A stretch of DNA of 64,000 bases from Solirubrobacter pauli (lineage in GTDB: Bacteria > Actinomycetota > Thermoleophilia > Solirubrobacterales > Solirubrobacteraceae), in the NCBI RefSeq assembly GCF_003633755.1, contig NZ_RBIL01000001.1, forward strand, positions 3,023,426 through 3,087,425, in the 5' to 3' direction. The position numbers and the translations under genes were made by a program. How positions within the stretch are numbered: position 1 is the stretch's first letter; the number at the start of each line of letters is the position of its first letter. The notes under the pieces were generated by a model. That model was not told where the DNA came from, ran no database searches, and was given only the letters and a program-made list of their open reading frames with translations. Shown piece by piece: positions 42,818 to 50,966 of the stretch.

Positions 42818-43573
42818 TCACGTGGTCGACGCCCACAGCTCGGCGGCCAGCGCGAGCCCGAGCGCGACGATCAGCAGCCGCAGCGCCCACGCCGGCACAC
42901 GGCGCGCGACCCGGGGTCCGAGGTTGCTGCCGACGAGCATCCCCGCCGCGAGCGGTGCCACGTGCGACCAGGTGACCGGCGTCGACAGCGCGAGGACGAC
43001 GGCCGAGCTGACCGAGGCGGCGCCGATCAGCATGTTCTTGAGGGCGTTGGCCGTGGGCAAGGAGCCGTCGACGAGCACCAGCATCAACGTCAGCGTCATC
43101 ACGCCCGCGCCCGCTCCGAAGTAGCCGTTGTAGACCGAGACGACGGTCAGCACGGTGAGCAGGGTCCACGGCGCCTGGCGTGCTCCGCGGCGTTCGCGCC
43201 AGGCCGTGAGCCGCGGCTCGACCAGCAGCACCAGCGTGGCGCCGAGCACGAGCCACGGGGCGATGCGCGCGAACAGGCCCGGCGGGGTCGAGAACAGCAG
43301 CCCGGCGCCGAGCGCGCCGCTGGCCGCGGCGACCACGCACCACCGGCACAGCCAGCGCACGCGACCGCGCAGCTCCTCACCGGAGGCGAGCGCCGAGCCG
43401 GGCCAGCAGGCCACGAGGGCGACGTTGTTGGTCACGGCCGCATCGAGCGCCGGGACGCCCACCGCCAGCAGCGCCGGGAAGGAGACCAGCGAGGTGATCC
43501 CGCCTGCGCTTCCGACGAGCCCGGCGGCCACGCCGGCCGCGATCAGGATCGCTACTTGGGACGCTGAGGACAT
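42818..43573 (-). CDS. TauE/SafE-family membrane transporter
   Basis: A 251-residue protein with seven to eight membrane segments, of the TauE/SafE (DUF81) family of sulfite/organosulfonate or organic anion exporters. Characteristic are the two repeated glycine-rich motifs GLVGSAGGITSLVSFPALLAVGVPALDA...TNNVAL (about 18-50) and GYFGAGAGVMTLTLMLVLVDGSLPTANALKNML (about 148-180). ATG has AAGGAG upstream. It precedes the MarR gene on the same strand; a GCCCGC-GAT-GCGGGC hairpin lies in its leader. Confidence 0.92.
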   Translation of the reverse strand: MSSASQVAILIAAGVAAGLVGSAGGITSLVSFPALLAVGVPALDAAVTNNVALVACWPGSALASGEELRGRVRWLCRWCVVAAASGALGAGLLFSTPPGLFARIAPWLVLGATLVLLVEPRLTAWRERRGARQAPWTLLTVLTVVSVYNGYFGAGAGVMTLTLMLVLVDGSLPTANALKNMLIGAASVSSAVVLALSTPVTWSHVAPLAAGMLVGSNLGPRVARRVPAWALRLLIVALGLALAAELWASTT

Positions 43574-43779
43574 GAGGGCTCCTTCGATCGCCCGCGATGC
43601 GGGCAGGGGTGAACGAAGCCCTCGGGGTTTTTGTCCCGTGAGGTGTGGAGCCGGCGCTGCCGGCCCTGGCGCCGCTCGGTCCAGCCCGCCGGGTCCTCAT
43701 TGTCACTGGCCAGTCGGCGCGGTCCCGGCGCGGAACCCTAGGCGCAACCACGTGCTTCCCGGACCGTAGCAAGTGGCGG
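43574..43779. other. leader region of the TauE-type gene
   Basis: Contains the hairpin GCCCGC (43590-43595)/GCGGGC (43599-43604) just ahead of the ribosome binding site and a GGGGTTTTTG run near 43627. No gene or known riboswitch is recognised. Confidence 0.4.
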
Positions 43780-44937
43780 TCAGCCGGAGCGCGCCTTCCG
43801 GACCGGCAGCCGCAGCAGCCCGCGGACGTCCGCGGACGGCAGGCGCTCCGGCTCGCCGGCGAGCTCCAGCGGCCCGAGATCCCGGAAGATCCGCTCGAAC
43901 GCGACCCGCCCTTCCAGGCGGGCGAGCGCGGCCCCGAGGCAGAAGTGGATCCCGCCACCCAGGGCGACCGCGCCCCGGGCGCGGCGGCCGAGGTCGAGCG
44001 CGTCCGCGTGCACGAAGCGCCGCTCGTCCCGGTTCGCCGAGCCCAGCAGCAGGAGCACCGTCGCGTCGGCGGGGATGGTGGAGCCGCCGAGCGTGACCGG
44101 CACGGTGGTGCGCCGCGGGAGCACCTGCACCGGCGACTCGAACCGGAGCAGCTCCTCGACGGTCATCGCGGGCGTGACCGACCCGTCGCGCAGGCGCTGC
44201 CGCTGCCGCGGATGGCGGAGCAGGACGAGCGCGCCGTTGGCGATCAGGCAGGCGACGGTCGCCGTGCCCGCCAGCAGGAGTCCCATCACCAGGCCGGCGC
44301 CCTCCTCGCGCGTCAGCTCCCCGGCCGCGGACGCCGCCACGACGTCGGCGACGAGCCCTTCGTCCGTCGTCTCCATCGTCTCCTCCACGTAGCGCCGCAG
44401 GCGCCGCAGCTCGTCGAGCGCCACGCCGCCCGGCTGGTCGAGCGCGCGCACCAGGGCGGTCACGCGCGGGACGTCGGCCTCGGGCGCCCCGAGCAGGCGC
44501 AGCATCGTCCACACGGGGAGCGGCCAGGCGACGTCGGCCGCCAGGTCGCCCGCGCCCGCATCCGCCAGCGGGGCGACGAGGCGTTCCACCTGCGCCCGCA
44601 GCGCGCGCTCGAGCTCGGCCACCGCGGGTGGTGCGAACGGCGCGCGGACGATCCGGCGCAGGACGTCGTGCCGCGGTGGGTCGAGGTTCAGCAGGTCCCC
44701 GGCGCCGACGACCGCGACGACGGGGTCGGCGCGCGAGCCGGAGCCGTTCGAGAAGCGACGCTCGTCGCGCAGCGTCCGGTGCACGTCCTCGTGGCGGGCC
44801 ACCAACCAGGCGTCCGACGGCTCGTGATAGGTCACCGGGGCCGCGTCGCGCAGGTGGCGGTAGACCGGGTACGGATCGGCGCGGAAGCCGGCATCCGCGA
44901 AGTCGAGCGCCGATGCCTGAGAGATTGGATCACTCAT
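43780..44937 (-). CDS. cytochrome P450
   Basis: A 385-residue soluble bacterial P450. The heme cysteine is in GGGIHFCLGAALARLEGR (about residue 331); the usual Phe seven positions earlier in FGxGxHxC is replaced by Leu (VALGGG). The I-helix reads LLLAGTATVACL (oxygen-activating Thr present, about 225) and the ExxR pair is EELLRF (about 263). The early DPPRHDVLRRIV segment (C-helix region) is typical. No ferredoxin or reductase gene is adjacent. A 30-base palindrome lies just upstream of its start. Substrate unknown. Confidence 0.95.
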   Translation of the reverse strand: MSDPISQASALDFADAGFRADPYPVYRHLRDAAPVTYHEPSDAWLVARHEDVHRTLRDERRFSNGSGSRADPVVAVVGAGDLLNLDPPRHDVLRRIVRAPFAPPAVAELERALRAQVERLVAPLADAGAGDLAADVAWPLPVWTMLRLLGAPEADVPRVTALVRALDQPGGVALDELRRLRRYVEETMETTDEGLVADVVAASAAGELTREEGAGLVMGLLLAGTATVACLIANGALVLLRHPRQRQRLRDGSVTPAMTVEELLRFESPVQVLPRRTTVPVTLGGSTIPADATVLLLLGSANRDERRFVHADALDLGRRARGAVALGGGIHFCLGAALARLEGRVAFERIFRDLGPLELAGEPERLPSADVRGLLRLPVRKARSG

Positions 44938-44960
44938 TCACCGAACGCTACGGGACCGCA

Positions 44961-44990
44961 CCGTCGGCCGAGCGATCGCTCGGCCGACGG
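44961..44990. promoter_or_regulatory. perfect 30-base palindrome
   Basis: The 15 bases 44961-44975 are the exact reverse complement of 44976-44990, centred on CGATCG with no spacer. It lies 24-53 bases upstream of the P450 start and 13 bases past the stop of the DUF1080 gene on the same strand. It could be a regulator site for the P450 or part of a terminator; there is no T-run. Confidence 0.5.
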
Positions 44991-45002
44991 GATGGGCGGG
45001 CG

Positions 45003-45863
45003 CTACTGGGCGGAGATGTCCAGCACGCGGATGTTGCGGAACGAGACGACGTCCTGCGGGGCGCCGTGCGCCTGCAGGCCGAGGTAGCCGACCAGCCCGC
45101 GGGAGCTGGAGTCGGGGTCGTTCGGGCGGCCGGGGAACGGCACGCCGGGCTTGTTCTCGTACTCGTTGATCTTCACGCCGTTGCGGAAGACGGTGTAGGT
45201 CTGGCCGACGACCTTGATCTCGAGGTCGTTCCAGGTGCCGGCCGGCGTGACGCGCGCCTGGGTGGCGTTGAGGTCGGCGAAGCCGTAGATCGAGCCGGTC
45301 TTGCGCGGATCGTTGGTGCCGCCGTCGGGCGAGTCGTTGATCTGGATCTCGTGGCCGCAGTTGACGGCGATCCAGGCCGCCGGGTTCTCGGTCTGCGGGC
45401 TGCCGTCGAACGTCATCGGGCAGCCGGGGACGGGCGGCTTGGGCGCCGGGAAGCGCACCTGCACGCCGCTGTTGGCGCGCACGCCGGCGACCGGCGAGTC
45501 GTCACGGAACTGCAGCCGCAGCGAGAAGTCGCCGTACGGCCGCGCGGCGTACCAGAGCACGCCGAGGTTGGGCGCGCCCGGCGCGGCCCGCAGCGTCCCG
45601 TCACGCTGCAGCGTGACCTGTGAGCCGCCCGCGTACTTCCAGCGCTCGAAGCAGCGGCGCGTGCCGTCGAAGATGACCTCGTAGCCCGCGTCCGGCCCGC
45701 GGTTGATGGTCTTCCCGCACGGCGCTCCGGGCTTGTTGTGGCCCTTGCCGGCACCGGGATGGTGCTTGTCGGGCCGCTTGGACGGTCGCTCGGCGGCGAC
45801 CGCGGGCAATGCCGCCACGGCCAGGGCTCCCGCGCCCAGGAATGCCGCGATGGTCTTGCGCAT
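45003..45863 (-). CDS. secreted DUF1080 (3-keto-disaccharide hydrolase-like) protein
   Basis: A 286-residue secreted protein. A signal peptide (MRKTIAAFLGAGALAVAALPAVAA, cut near residue 24) and a basic His/Lys/Pro linker precede a concanavalin-like beta-sandwich: YEVIFDGTRRCFERWKYAGG, SLRLQFRDDSPVAGVRANSGVQVRF, GHEIQINDSPDG (Glu-Ile-Gln motif), TWNDLEIKVVGQTYTVFRNGVKINEY and GYLGLQAHG. These are DUF1080 hallmarks; family members act on sugars. Several cysteines could form disulfides. Confidence 0.9.
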   Translation of the reverse strand: MRKTIAAFLGAGALAVAALPAVAAERPSKRPDKHHPGAGKGHNKPGAPCGKTINRGPDAGYEVIFDGTRRCFERWKYAGGSQVTLQRDGTLRAAPGAPNLGVLWYAARPYGDFSLRLQFRDDSPVAGVRANSGVQVRFPAPKPPVPGCPMTFDGSPQTENPAAWIAVNCGHEIQINDSPDGGTNDPRKTGSIYGFADLNATQARVTPAGTWNDLEIKVVGQTYTVFRNGVKINEYENKPGVPFPGRPNDPDSSSRGLVGYLGLQAHGAPQDVVSFRNIRVLDISAQ

Positions 45864-45942
45864 GATGCTCCTCCCTGCGTACGACAGATTCGCTCAGGCC
45901 GTACCCCGGGCCGCCGACCGCGACACCGCCGCCGTTCGCACG

Positions 45943-48045
45943 TCAACCGCGCAGGACCGGCCTGGGCACCAGGTAGCCCGCCTCGAGGTCGTCCGCCGAC
46001 TGCGGCCGGGCGAAGTGGTACCCCTGGCCCAGCTCGCACTCGAGCGCGGCGAGCGCCGCGACCTGCTCGGGGCCCTCGATGCCCTCCGCGATCAGGCACA
46101 GGCCGAGGTTGTGCGCGAGGCCGACGATCGAGCGGACGATCGTGTGGCTCTCGGGTCGGGTGATCATGTCGGCGACGAACGCGCGGTCGATCTTGAGCGT
46201 GCCGCCGGGGAAGTTGTGCAGGACGGTGAGCGACGAGTAGCCGGTGCCGAAGTCGTCCAGGTGCAGGCTGACGCCGATCGCGAGCAGCTCCCGCAACACG
46301 GCGCTGACCAGCTCCGGGTTCTCCATCAGCGTGCTCTCGGTGATCTCGAGCACGAGGTTGGCGGCGGGGAGGCCCGCGTCGCCGAGCGCGGCCCGGACCT
46401 TCTCGACCAGGTTCCCCTCGGTGATCTGGCGCAGCGACACGTTCACGCTCACGGTCACGCCGGGCGCGACGGCACCGCGGGTACGCCAGCGGCTCAGCGT
46501 CTCGCAGGCGTTGCGCAGCATCAGCTCCCCGAGCGGCGCGATCAGGCCCGAGTCCTCCGCCACCGGGATGAACTCCGCGGGCGAGACGGACCGGTCGTCC
46601 TCGGGCCAGCGCGCGAGCGCCTCCAGGCCGTTCAGCTCGCCGGTGCGCAGGTCGACGATCGGCTGGAAGAACGTGCGCAGCCGGCCCTCGACGATCGCCT
46701 CGCGCAGCTGCGCCTCCAGCGACAGCCGCTCGAGCACGCGCCGGTGCATGCTGGCGTCGAACGTCCGCGCGCGGCCGCCGCCCTGCGCCTTCGCGTCGTA
46801 CATCGCGATGTCCGCGTTGCGCATCAGCTCGTGGCCGTCCGCCTCCGCGTCGAACGTGTGCGCGATGCCGATGCTGGCGGAGATCGACAGCATCCGCCCG
46901 TCGACGTCGATCGGGACCGCCATCGCGTCGCCGACGCGACCCGCGACCTCCGCGGCCTGCTCCGGCCGGCTGATCTCCTCGAGCAGGATCGTGAACTCGT
47001 CGCCGCCGAGCCGGCCGACGGTGTCGCCGGGGCGCACGACCTGCTCGATGCGGCGGGCGAGCGCGACCAGCAGCCGGTCGCCGGTGGCGTGGCTGAGGCT
47101 GTCGTTGACGAGCTTGAACCGGTCGAGGTCGACGTAGAGCACCGCGCAGCCGAGGCTGGGCTGGCGCGCGTGCTGGCGCAGGCAGTGCTCGAGACGGTTC
47201 AGGAACAGGGTCCGGTTCGGCAGCCCCGTGAGGCTGTCGTGCAGCGCCTCGTGGATCAACCGCTGCTGGGCGTTGTGGCGTTCGGTGACGTCGGACAGCG
47301 AACCCGTGATGCGGACCGGCGCGCCGCCGTTGCGGGTCGCCAGCCCGCGCGTGAGGACCCAGCGCCAGCTGCCGTCGGCGTGCCGGATCCGGTGCTCGCT
47401 CTCGAAGTGCGGGCTGGCCCCGGCCAGGTGGTGATCGATCTCGTGGCGCAGGCGCTCGACGTCGTCGGGGTGCACCAGCTCGAACCACGCGTCGGGCCGG
47501 TGAGACGCGAACTGGTCGTAGCCGAGCAGCGTCTTCCAGCGCTCGGAGTAGTGCATCCGCGCGGTCTGCAGGTCCCAGTCCCAGATGCCGTCGTTGGTCG
47601 CGCGGACGGCGACCGCGTAGCGCTCCTCGCTGCGGCGCAGGTCCAGCGTCGTCTGGTGCTGGCGCAGCGCGTAGCGGATCGTGCGCTCCAGGCTGAGCGC
47701 GTCCAGCGTCCCCTTCACGAGGTAGTCGGTGACGCCCAGCTCGGTCGCCTGCAGGTCGACCTCGTAGTCGTCCTGCCCCGTGAGCAGGATCACGGGCGCC
47801 GGCGGGTTGCGCTCCCACGCCTCGCGGACGAGCTGCAGGCCGGTGCGCTCGCCCAGCCGGAAGTCGACCAGGTAGAGGTCGTGCCGGGCTTCGCGGATCG
47901 CCCGCAGCGCCGTCTCGAAGCGCTGCTCCCAGTCGAGCTCGACGACCCGCGTCTGCCCCTGGGCGCCGAGCATGCTGCGGGTCAGCACGAAGTCGTCCTC
48001 GTCGTCTTCGACGAGGAGGATCCGCAGCGCCTCAGCCACGGGCAT
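45943..48045 (-). CDS. response regulator-PAS-GGDEF-EAL protein (cyclic di-GMP)
   Basis: A 700-residue hybrid. A receiver domain (1-125; acceptor Asp in LYLVDFRLG about 60, Lys in YLVKG) is followed by a PAS/PAC domain (about 145-260), a GGDEF domain with intact GRLGGDEFTILLEE (about 345) and an EAL domain with GLEALARW (about 473), ENLVEK, LDDFGTGYSSL and AEGIE. Both signature motifs are intact, so it could make and degrade cyclic di-GMP under phosphorylation control. Its start overlaps the small response regulator gene by 14 bases. Confidence 0.95.
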   Translation of the reverse strand: MPVAEALRILLVEDDEDDFVLTRSMLGAQGQTRVVELDWEQRFETALRAIREARHDLYLVDFRLGERTGLQLVREAWERNPPAPVILLTGQDDYEVDLQATELGVTDYLVKGTLDALSLERTIRYALRQHQTTLDLRRSEERYAVAVRATNDGIWDWDLQTARMHYSERWKTLLGYDQFASHRPDAWFELVHPDDVERLRHEIDHHLAGASPHFESEHRIRHADGSWRWVLTRGLATRNGGAPVRITGSLSDVTERHNAQQRLIHEALHDSLTGLPNRTLFLNRLEHCLRQHARQPSLGCAVLYVDLDRFKLVNDSLSHATGDRLLVALARRIEQVVRPGDTVGRLGGDEFTILLEEISRPEQAAEVAGRVGDAMAVPIDVDGRMLSISASIGIAHTFDAEADGHELMRNADIAMYDAKAQGGGRARTFDASMHRRVLERLSLEAQLREAIVEGRLRTFFQPIVDLRTGELNGLEALARWPEDDRSVSPAEFIPVAEDSGLIAPLGELMLRNACETLSRWRTRGAVAPGVTVSVNVSLRQITEGNLVEKVRAALGDAGLPAANLVLEITESTLMENPELVSAVLRELLAIGVSLHLDDFGTGYSSLTVLHNFPGGTLKIDRAFVADMITRPESHTIVRSIVGLAHNLGLCLIAEGIEGPEQVAALAALECELGQGYHFARPQSADDLEAGYLVPRPVLRG

Positions 48046-48514
48046 GGCCCTGCTCGGGAAGTTCGACGAGCTCGAACCAGTAGCCGGCGAGCGTCTGCAT
48101 CACCTGTGCGAGCTCCTCGAACGAGACCGGCTTGCTCACGAACGAGTTCACGCCGAGCTCGTAGGTGCGGGCGATGTCCTCCTCGCCCTTGGACGTCGTC
48201 AGCACCACGACGGGGATCCCGCGCAGCGCCGGGTCGCTCTTGATCTCGGCCAGCGCCTCGCGTCCGTCCTTCTTGGGCATGTTGAGGTCGAGCAGGATCA
48301 GGCCCGGACGCGGCGCCGGCTGGCCGCCCGGGGCGTAGACCCCCGTGCGCCGCAGGTACTGCATGAGGTCGTCGCCGTCGACGACGAAGCGGACGTCGTT
48401 GATCAGGCGCGAGCGCTTCAGGGCGCCGGCCGTCAGCAGCCGGTCGTCTTCGTCGTCGTCGGCCATCAGGATCGTGACCGGGCTGCGATCGGCGGGCGCG
48501 CTAGATGAGTGCAT
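48032..48514 (-). CDS. single-domain response regulator (Rcp1-like)
   Basis: A 160-residue receiver with no output domain. Acidic pair in LMADDDEDDRLL (about 18-22), acceptor Asp in LILLDLNMPKKDG (about 75), Thr/Ser in VVVLTTSKGEED, Lys in FVSKPVSFEEL. This subtype pairs with phytochrome-like kinases. It overlaps the kinase gene by 14 bases and the GGDEF-EAL gene by 14, so kinase, relay and output form one operon. Confidence 0.95.
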   Translation of the reverse strand: MHSSSAPADRSPVTILMADDDEDDRLLTAGALKRSRLINDVRFVVDGDDLMQYLRRTGVYAPGGQPAPRPGLILLDLNMPKKDGREALAEIKSDPALRGIPVVVLTTSKGEEDIARTYELGVNSFVSKPVSFEELAQVMQTLAGYWFELVELPEQGHARG

Positions 48515-50252
48515 GGGGGGTCTCCTCGTCGACCGGGTCGGGCAGGAGCGGCATCGTCGGCGCCGCGTCGGCGGGCTGCTCGACCGGCAGCCGGATCGTG
48601 AAGGTCGCGCCCTCGCCCAAGACGCTCGTCGCGGCGATCGTGCCGTTGTGGCGATCGACGATCTTGCGGCAGAGCGCGAGCCCGATCCCGGTGCCGGGGT
48701 AGGCGCTGGCGCCGTGCAGCCGCTCGAAGGCGCGGAAGATGCGCGTGGCGTACTGGGGCTCGAAGCCGAGGCCGTTGTCGGTGATCTCCAGGTCGGCGAT
48801 GCCGTCGGTCACGGTCGCGCGAAGCGTGATCTCGGGGGGCACGTCCGGGCGGCGGAACTTGAGCGCGTTGCCGAGGAGGTTCTGCAGCAGCTGGCGCATC
48901 TGCACCGGGTCCGCGGCGACGGTCGGCAGGGGACCGATCGTGAGCTTCGCGCCGCTCTCCTGGATGCTGATCTCGAGGTCCAGCAGCACCTGCGCGACGA
49001 CGTCACCGAGGTCGACCGGGACGAACGGCCGCCCCTTGGTCGAGACGCGGGAGAACATCAGCAGGTCGTCGATCAGCGTCCGCATCCGCCCCGCGGCCGT
49101 GTTCATCCGCTGCAGGAAGTCCTGGCCCTCCTCCGAGAGCCGGTCCTTCTCCGTCGCCGACAGGTGCGCGGCGAACGTCTGCACCTTCCGCAGCGGCTCC
49201 TGGAGGTCGTGGGAGGCGATCGAGGCGAACTGCTCGAGCTCGGCGTTCGACCGGGCCAGCTCTGCCGCGTGCCGGAGCATCGTGTTCGCGTTCGCCAGCC
49301 GCGCGTTCGTGGCCGCGAGCTGCTGGTTCGAGGACGACAGCGCGGCGCTGCGGGACACGAGCTGCCGCAGCAGCGCCAGGAACGCGAACGCCAGGACCGC
49401 GAGCGCGCCGTAGATCAACCACGGCAGCCACTTGCGCTGACCGGAGATCGACTCGAGCAGCGCTCCGTCGGGCGCGGTCAGCACGGTCTTCCAGGCGCTG
49501 CTTTGGATCGGCGCCGTCGTGAAGCGGCGGTCGCCGGTGAACATCCCGCTCTCGCCCATCCGGAACGCGGCGATGAGCCCGGGCTCCGCGACCGGCTCGC
49601 CGACCCGCGTGCGGGGGTCGCGCGTGGCCACCACGACGCCGCGGCTGTCGACGACGTACGCGGAGCCGCGTCTTCCGGGGACGCGCTGGAGGTAGCTGCC
49701 GAGGAAGGCGCTGAAGAGCGTCGTCGGCAGGCCGGTGATCAGCACGCGGCGGCCGGACGGGGTGTCGAAGGCGACGGCGAGGTCGATCACGACGGGGCTG
49801 CCGGGGCCGTCGGCGGCCTCGATGTCCGAGAGCCACACCGGCGCGCCGCGCAGCGTGGTCCGCGCGCCGTGCGACGCCAGCAGGCGCGACCGCGTCGTCG
49901 CGGCGAGCGTGCGGGACCGGGCGATCTCGCCGTCACGGTCGAGCAGGAGGGCGTACGCGAGCCGGCCCTCGGCCACCGCGCGGTCGAGCGCGACGCCGTC
50001 GACGTCGGCGGCGCCGTAGCGCTGGGTCAGCTCGGACGAGGCGGCCGCCGACGAGATGACCGCTTGCATCAGCGCGGAGACGACCTCCGCGCGATCGTGG
50101 AAGCGCTCGAGCAGCTGCGCGCGGCTGCTGGTCTGCGTGTCCCGCAGCTGCATCCCGACCAGCACCAGGGCGCCGATGACCACCGCCGCGGCGATGCCGA
50201 CGACCACGTTCGCGCGGGTCCTTCCGAGCTTCCAACCTGCCGTGCCTGGCAA
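48501..50252 (-). CDS. sensor histidine kinase with extracytoplasmic sensor domain
   Basis: A 583-residue kinase. One membrane segment at about 15-37 and another at about 272-295 enclose an extracytoplasmic sensor domain (Cache-like, with FxxxxGxxYVVDSRGVVVAT-type strands near 200). A short coiled coil leads to HisKA with the phospho-histidine in IASHDLQEPLRKV (about 346, phytochrome-like) and a full ATPase domain (LLGNALKFR, DNGLGFEPQYATRIFRAFERLH, GTGIGLALC). Start is TTG at 50252, supported by GGGAG five bases upstream. First gene of the kinase/Rcp1/GGDEF-EAL operon. Confidence 0.93.
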   Translation of the reverse strand: MPGTAGWKLGRTRANVVVGIAAAVVIGALVLVGMQLRDTQTSSRAQLLERFHDRAEVVSALMQAVISSAAASSELTQRYGAADVDGVALDRAVAEGRLAYALLLDRDGEIARSRTLAATTRSRLLASHGARTTLRGAPVWLSDIEAADGPGSPVVIDLAVAFDTPSGRRVLITGLPTTLFSAFLGSYLQRVPGRRGSAYVVDSRGVVVATRDPRTRVGEPVAEPGLIAAFRMGESGMFTGDRRFTTAPIQSSAWKTVLTAPDGALLESISGQRKWLPWLIYGALAVLAFAFLALLRQLVSRSAALSSSNQQLAATNARLANANTMLRHAAELARSNAELEQFASIASHDLQEPLRKVQTFAAHLSATEKDRLSEEGQDFLQRMNTAAGRMRTLIDDLLMFSRVSTKGRPFVPVDLGDVVAQVLLDLEISIQESGAKLTIGPLPTVAADPVQMRQLLQNLLGNALKFRRPDVPPEITLRATVTDGIADLEITDNGLGFEPQYATRIFRAFERLHGASAYPGTGIGLALCRKIVDRHNGTIAATSVLGEGATFTIRLPVEQPADAAPTMPLLPDPVDEETPHALI

Positions 50253-50536
50253 TGACGCTCCCTCGAGTCCGGTCCCGGGCGCCGGACTCCGGCGCCCGCT
50301 GGGCGGCGACTATATGCGCGTCTACGCGCCAGAAAAGCCGACGGACCGGTAGGTCCGGTACGTGGTGCGCACGGGTTTTGATGCCGCGCCCCGTCGCTCT
50401 GCCTCTTGGCCGTACTTACCTGAAGGTGCGCCGGAGGTTTCCTCGCGTCAGCGCGGAAACACGGCAACGCGCCCGACTGCGCTCGCGCCCGAATGCAGTG
50501 CGGGCCCCATGGTCCGCGGGCGGTCGGCGATCGAGG
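50253..50536. other. divergent intergenic region between signalling operons
   Basis: No gene seen. It holds a hairpin CGGACC-GGTA-GGTCCG (50342-50357) and a few A/T-richer patches that may carry divergent promoters for the kinase operon and the gene at 50537. Confidence 0.4.
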
Positions 50537-50953
50537 ATGGACGGCGTGATCGCATCCACTGACCCACCACGGGCTGCCGCCGGCCGGGACGAGGCGAGTA
50601 GTGATCACCTCGATCCGGCCCATGCGCTCTACCACCACGCCGCCGGCGTCCTGGCCTCGGCCCAGGCCGTCGACGCGGCTTCGCACGCCGCCGGCGCCGT
50701 CGCCGCCGTCGCGCCGACGCTGGCGTGCCTGGACACCGGGCTGGCGGCGCTCGCCGCCGCGACCGAGCGACTGCGCGCACAGGCGCTGACGCGCCTCGCC
50801 GAGCCGCTGTTCGAGGCCGACGAGCGACGCCGGGAGCGGGCGGAGCTGTCCGCGAGCTTCGAGCGCCTCGCCGGTGTGCTCGCGCAGGCGTCGATCGCCG
50901 CCGAGCAGGCGCTCGCGGCGACCGATCCGGTGCTCGACGAGCTGACGGTCTGA
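50537..50953 (+). CDS. small alanine-rich helical protein of unknown function
   Basis: A 138-residue protein, almost wholly helical and Ala/Leu/Glu-rich with heptad-like spacing, with no signal peptide, membrane segment or cysteine pair (one Cys). No family is recognised. The start is uncertain: ATG at 50537 has GAGG only three bases away; GTG at 50546 would have better spacing. It ends 13 bases before the pseudo-receiver/kinase frame and is probably in its operon. Confidence 0.6.
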   Translation: MDGVIASTDPPRAAAGRDEASSDHLDPAHALYHHAAGVLASAQAVDAASHAAGAVAAVAPTLACLDTGLAALAAATERLRAQALTRLAEPLFEADERRRERAELSASFERLAGVLAQASIAAEQALAATDPVLDELTV

Positions 50954-50966
50954 GCGAGGCACCGGG

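Noticed and set aside
43620-43635. Intrinsic terminator suggested by CCCTCGGGGTTTTT
   Set aside because: The stem would have a two-base loop, and the T-run is on the strand where no gene ends nearby.
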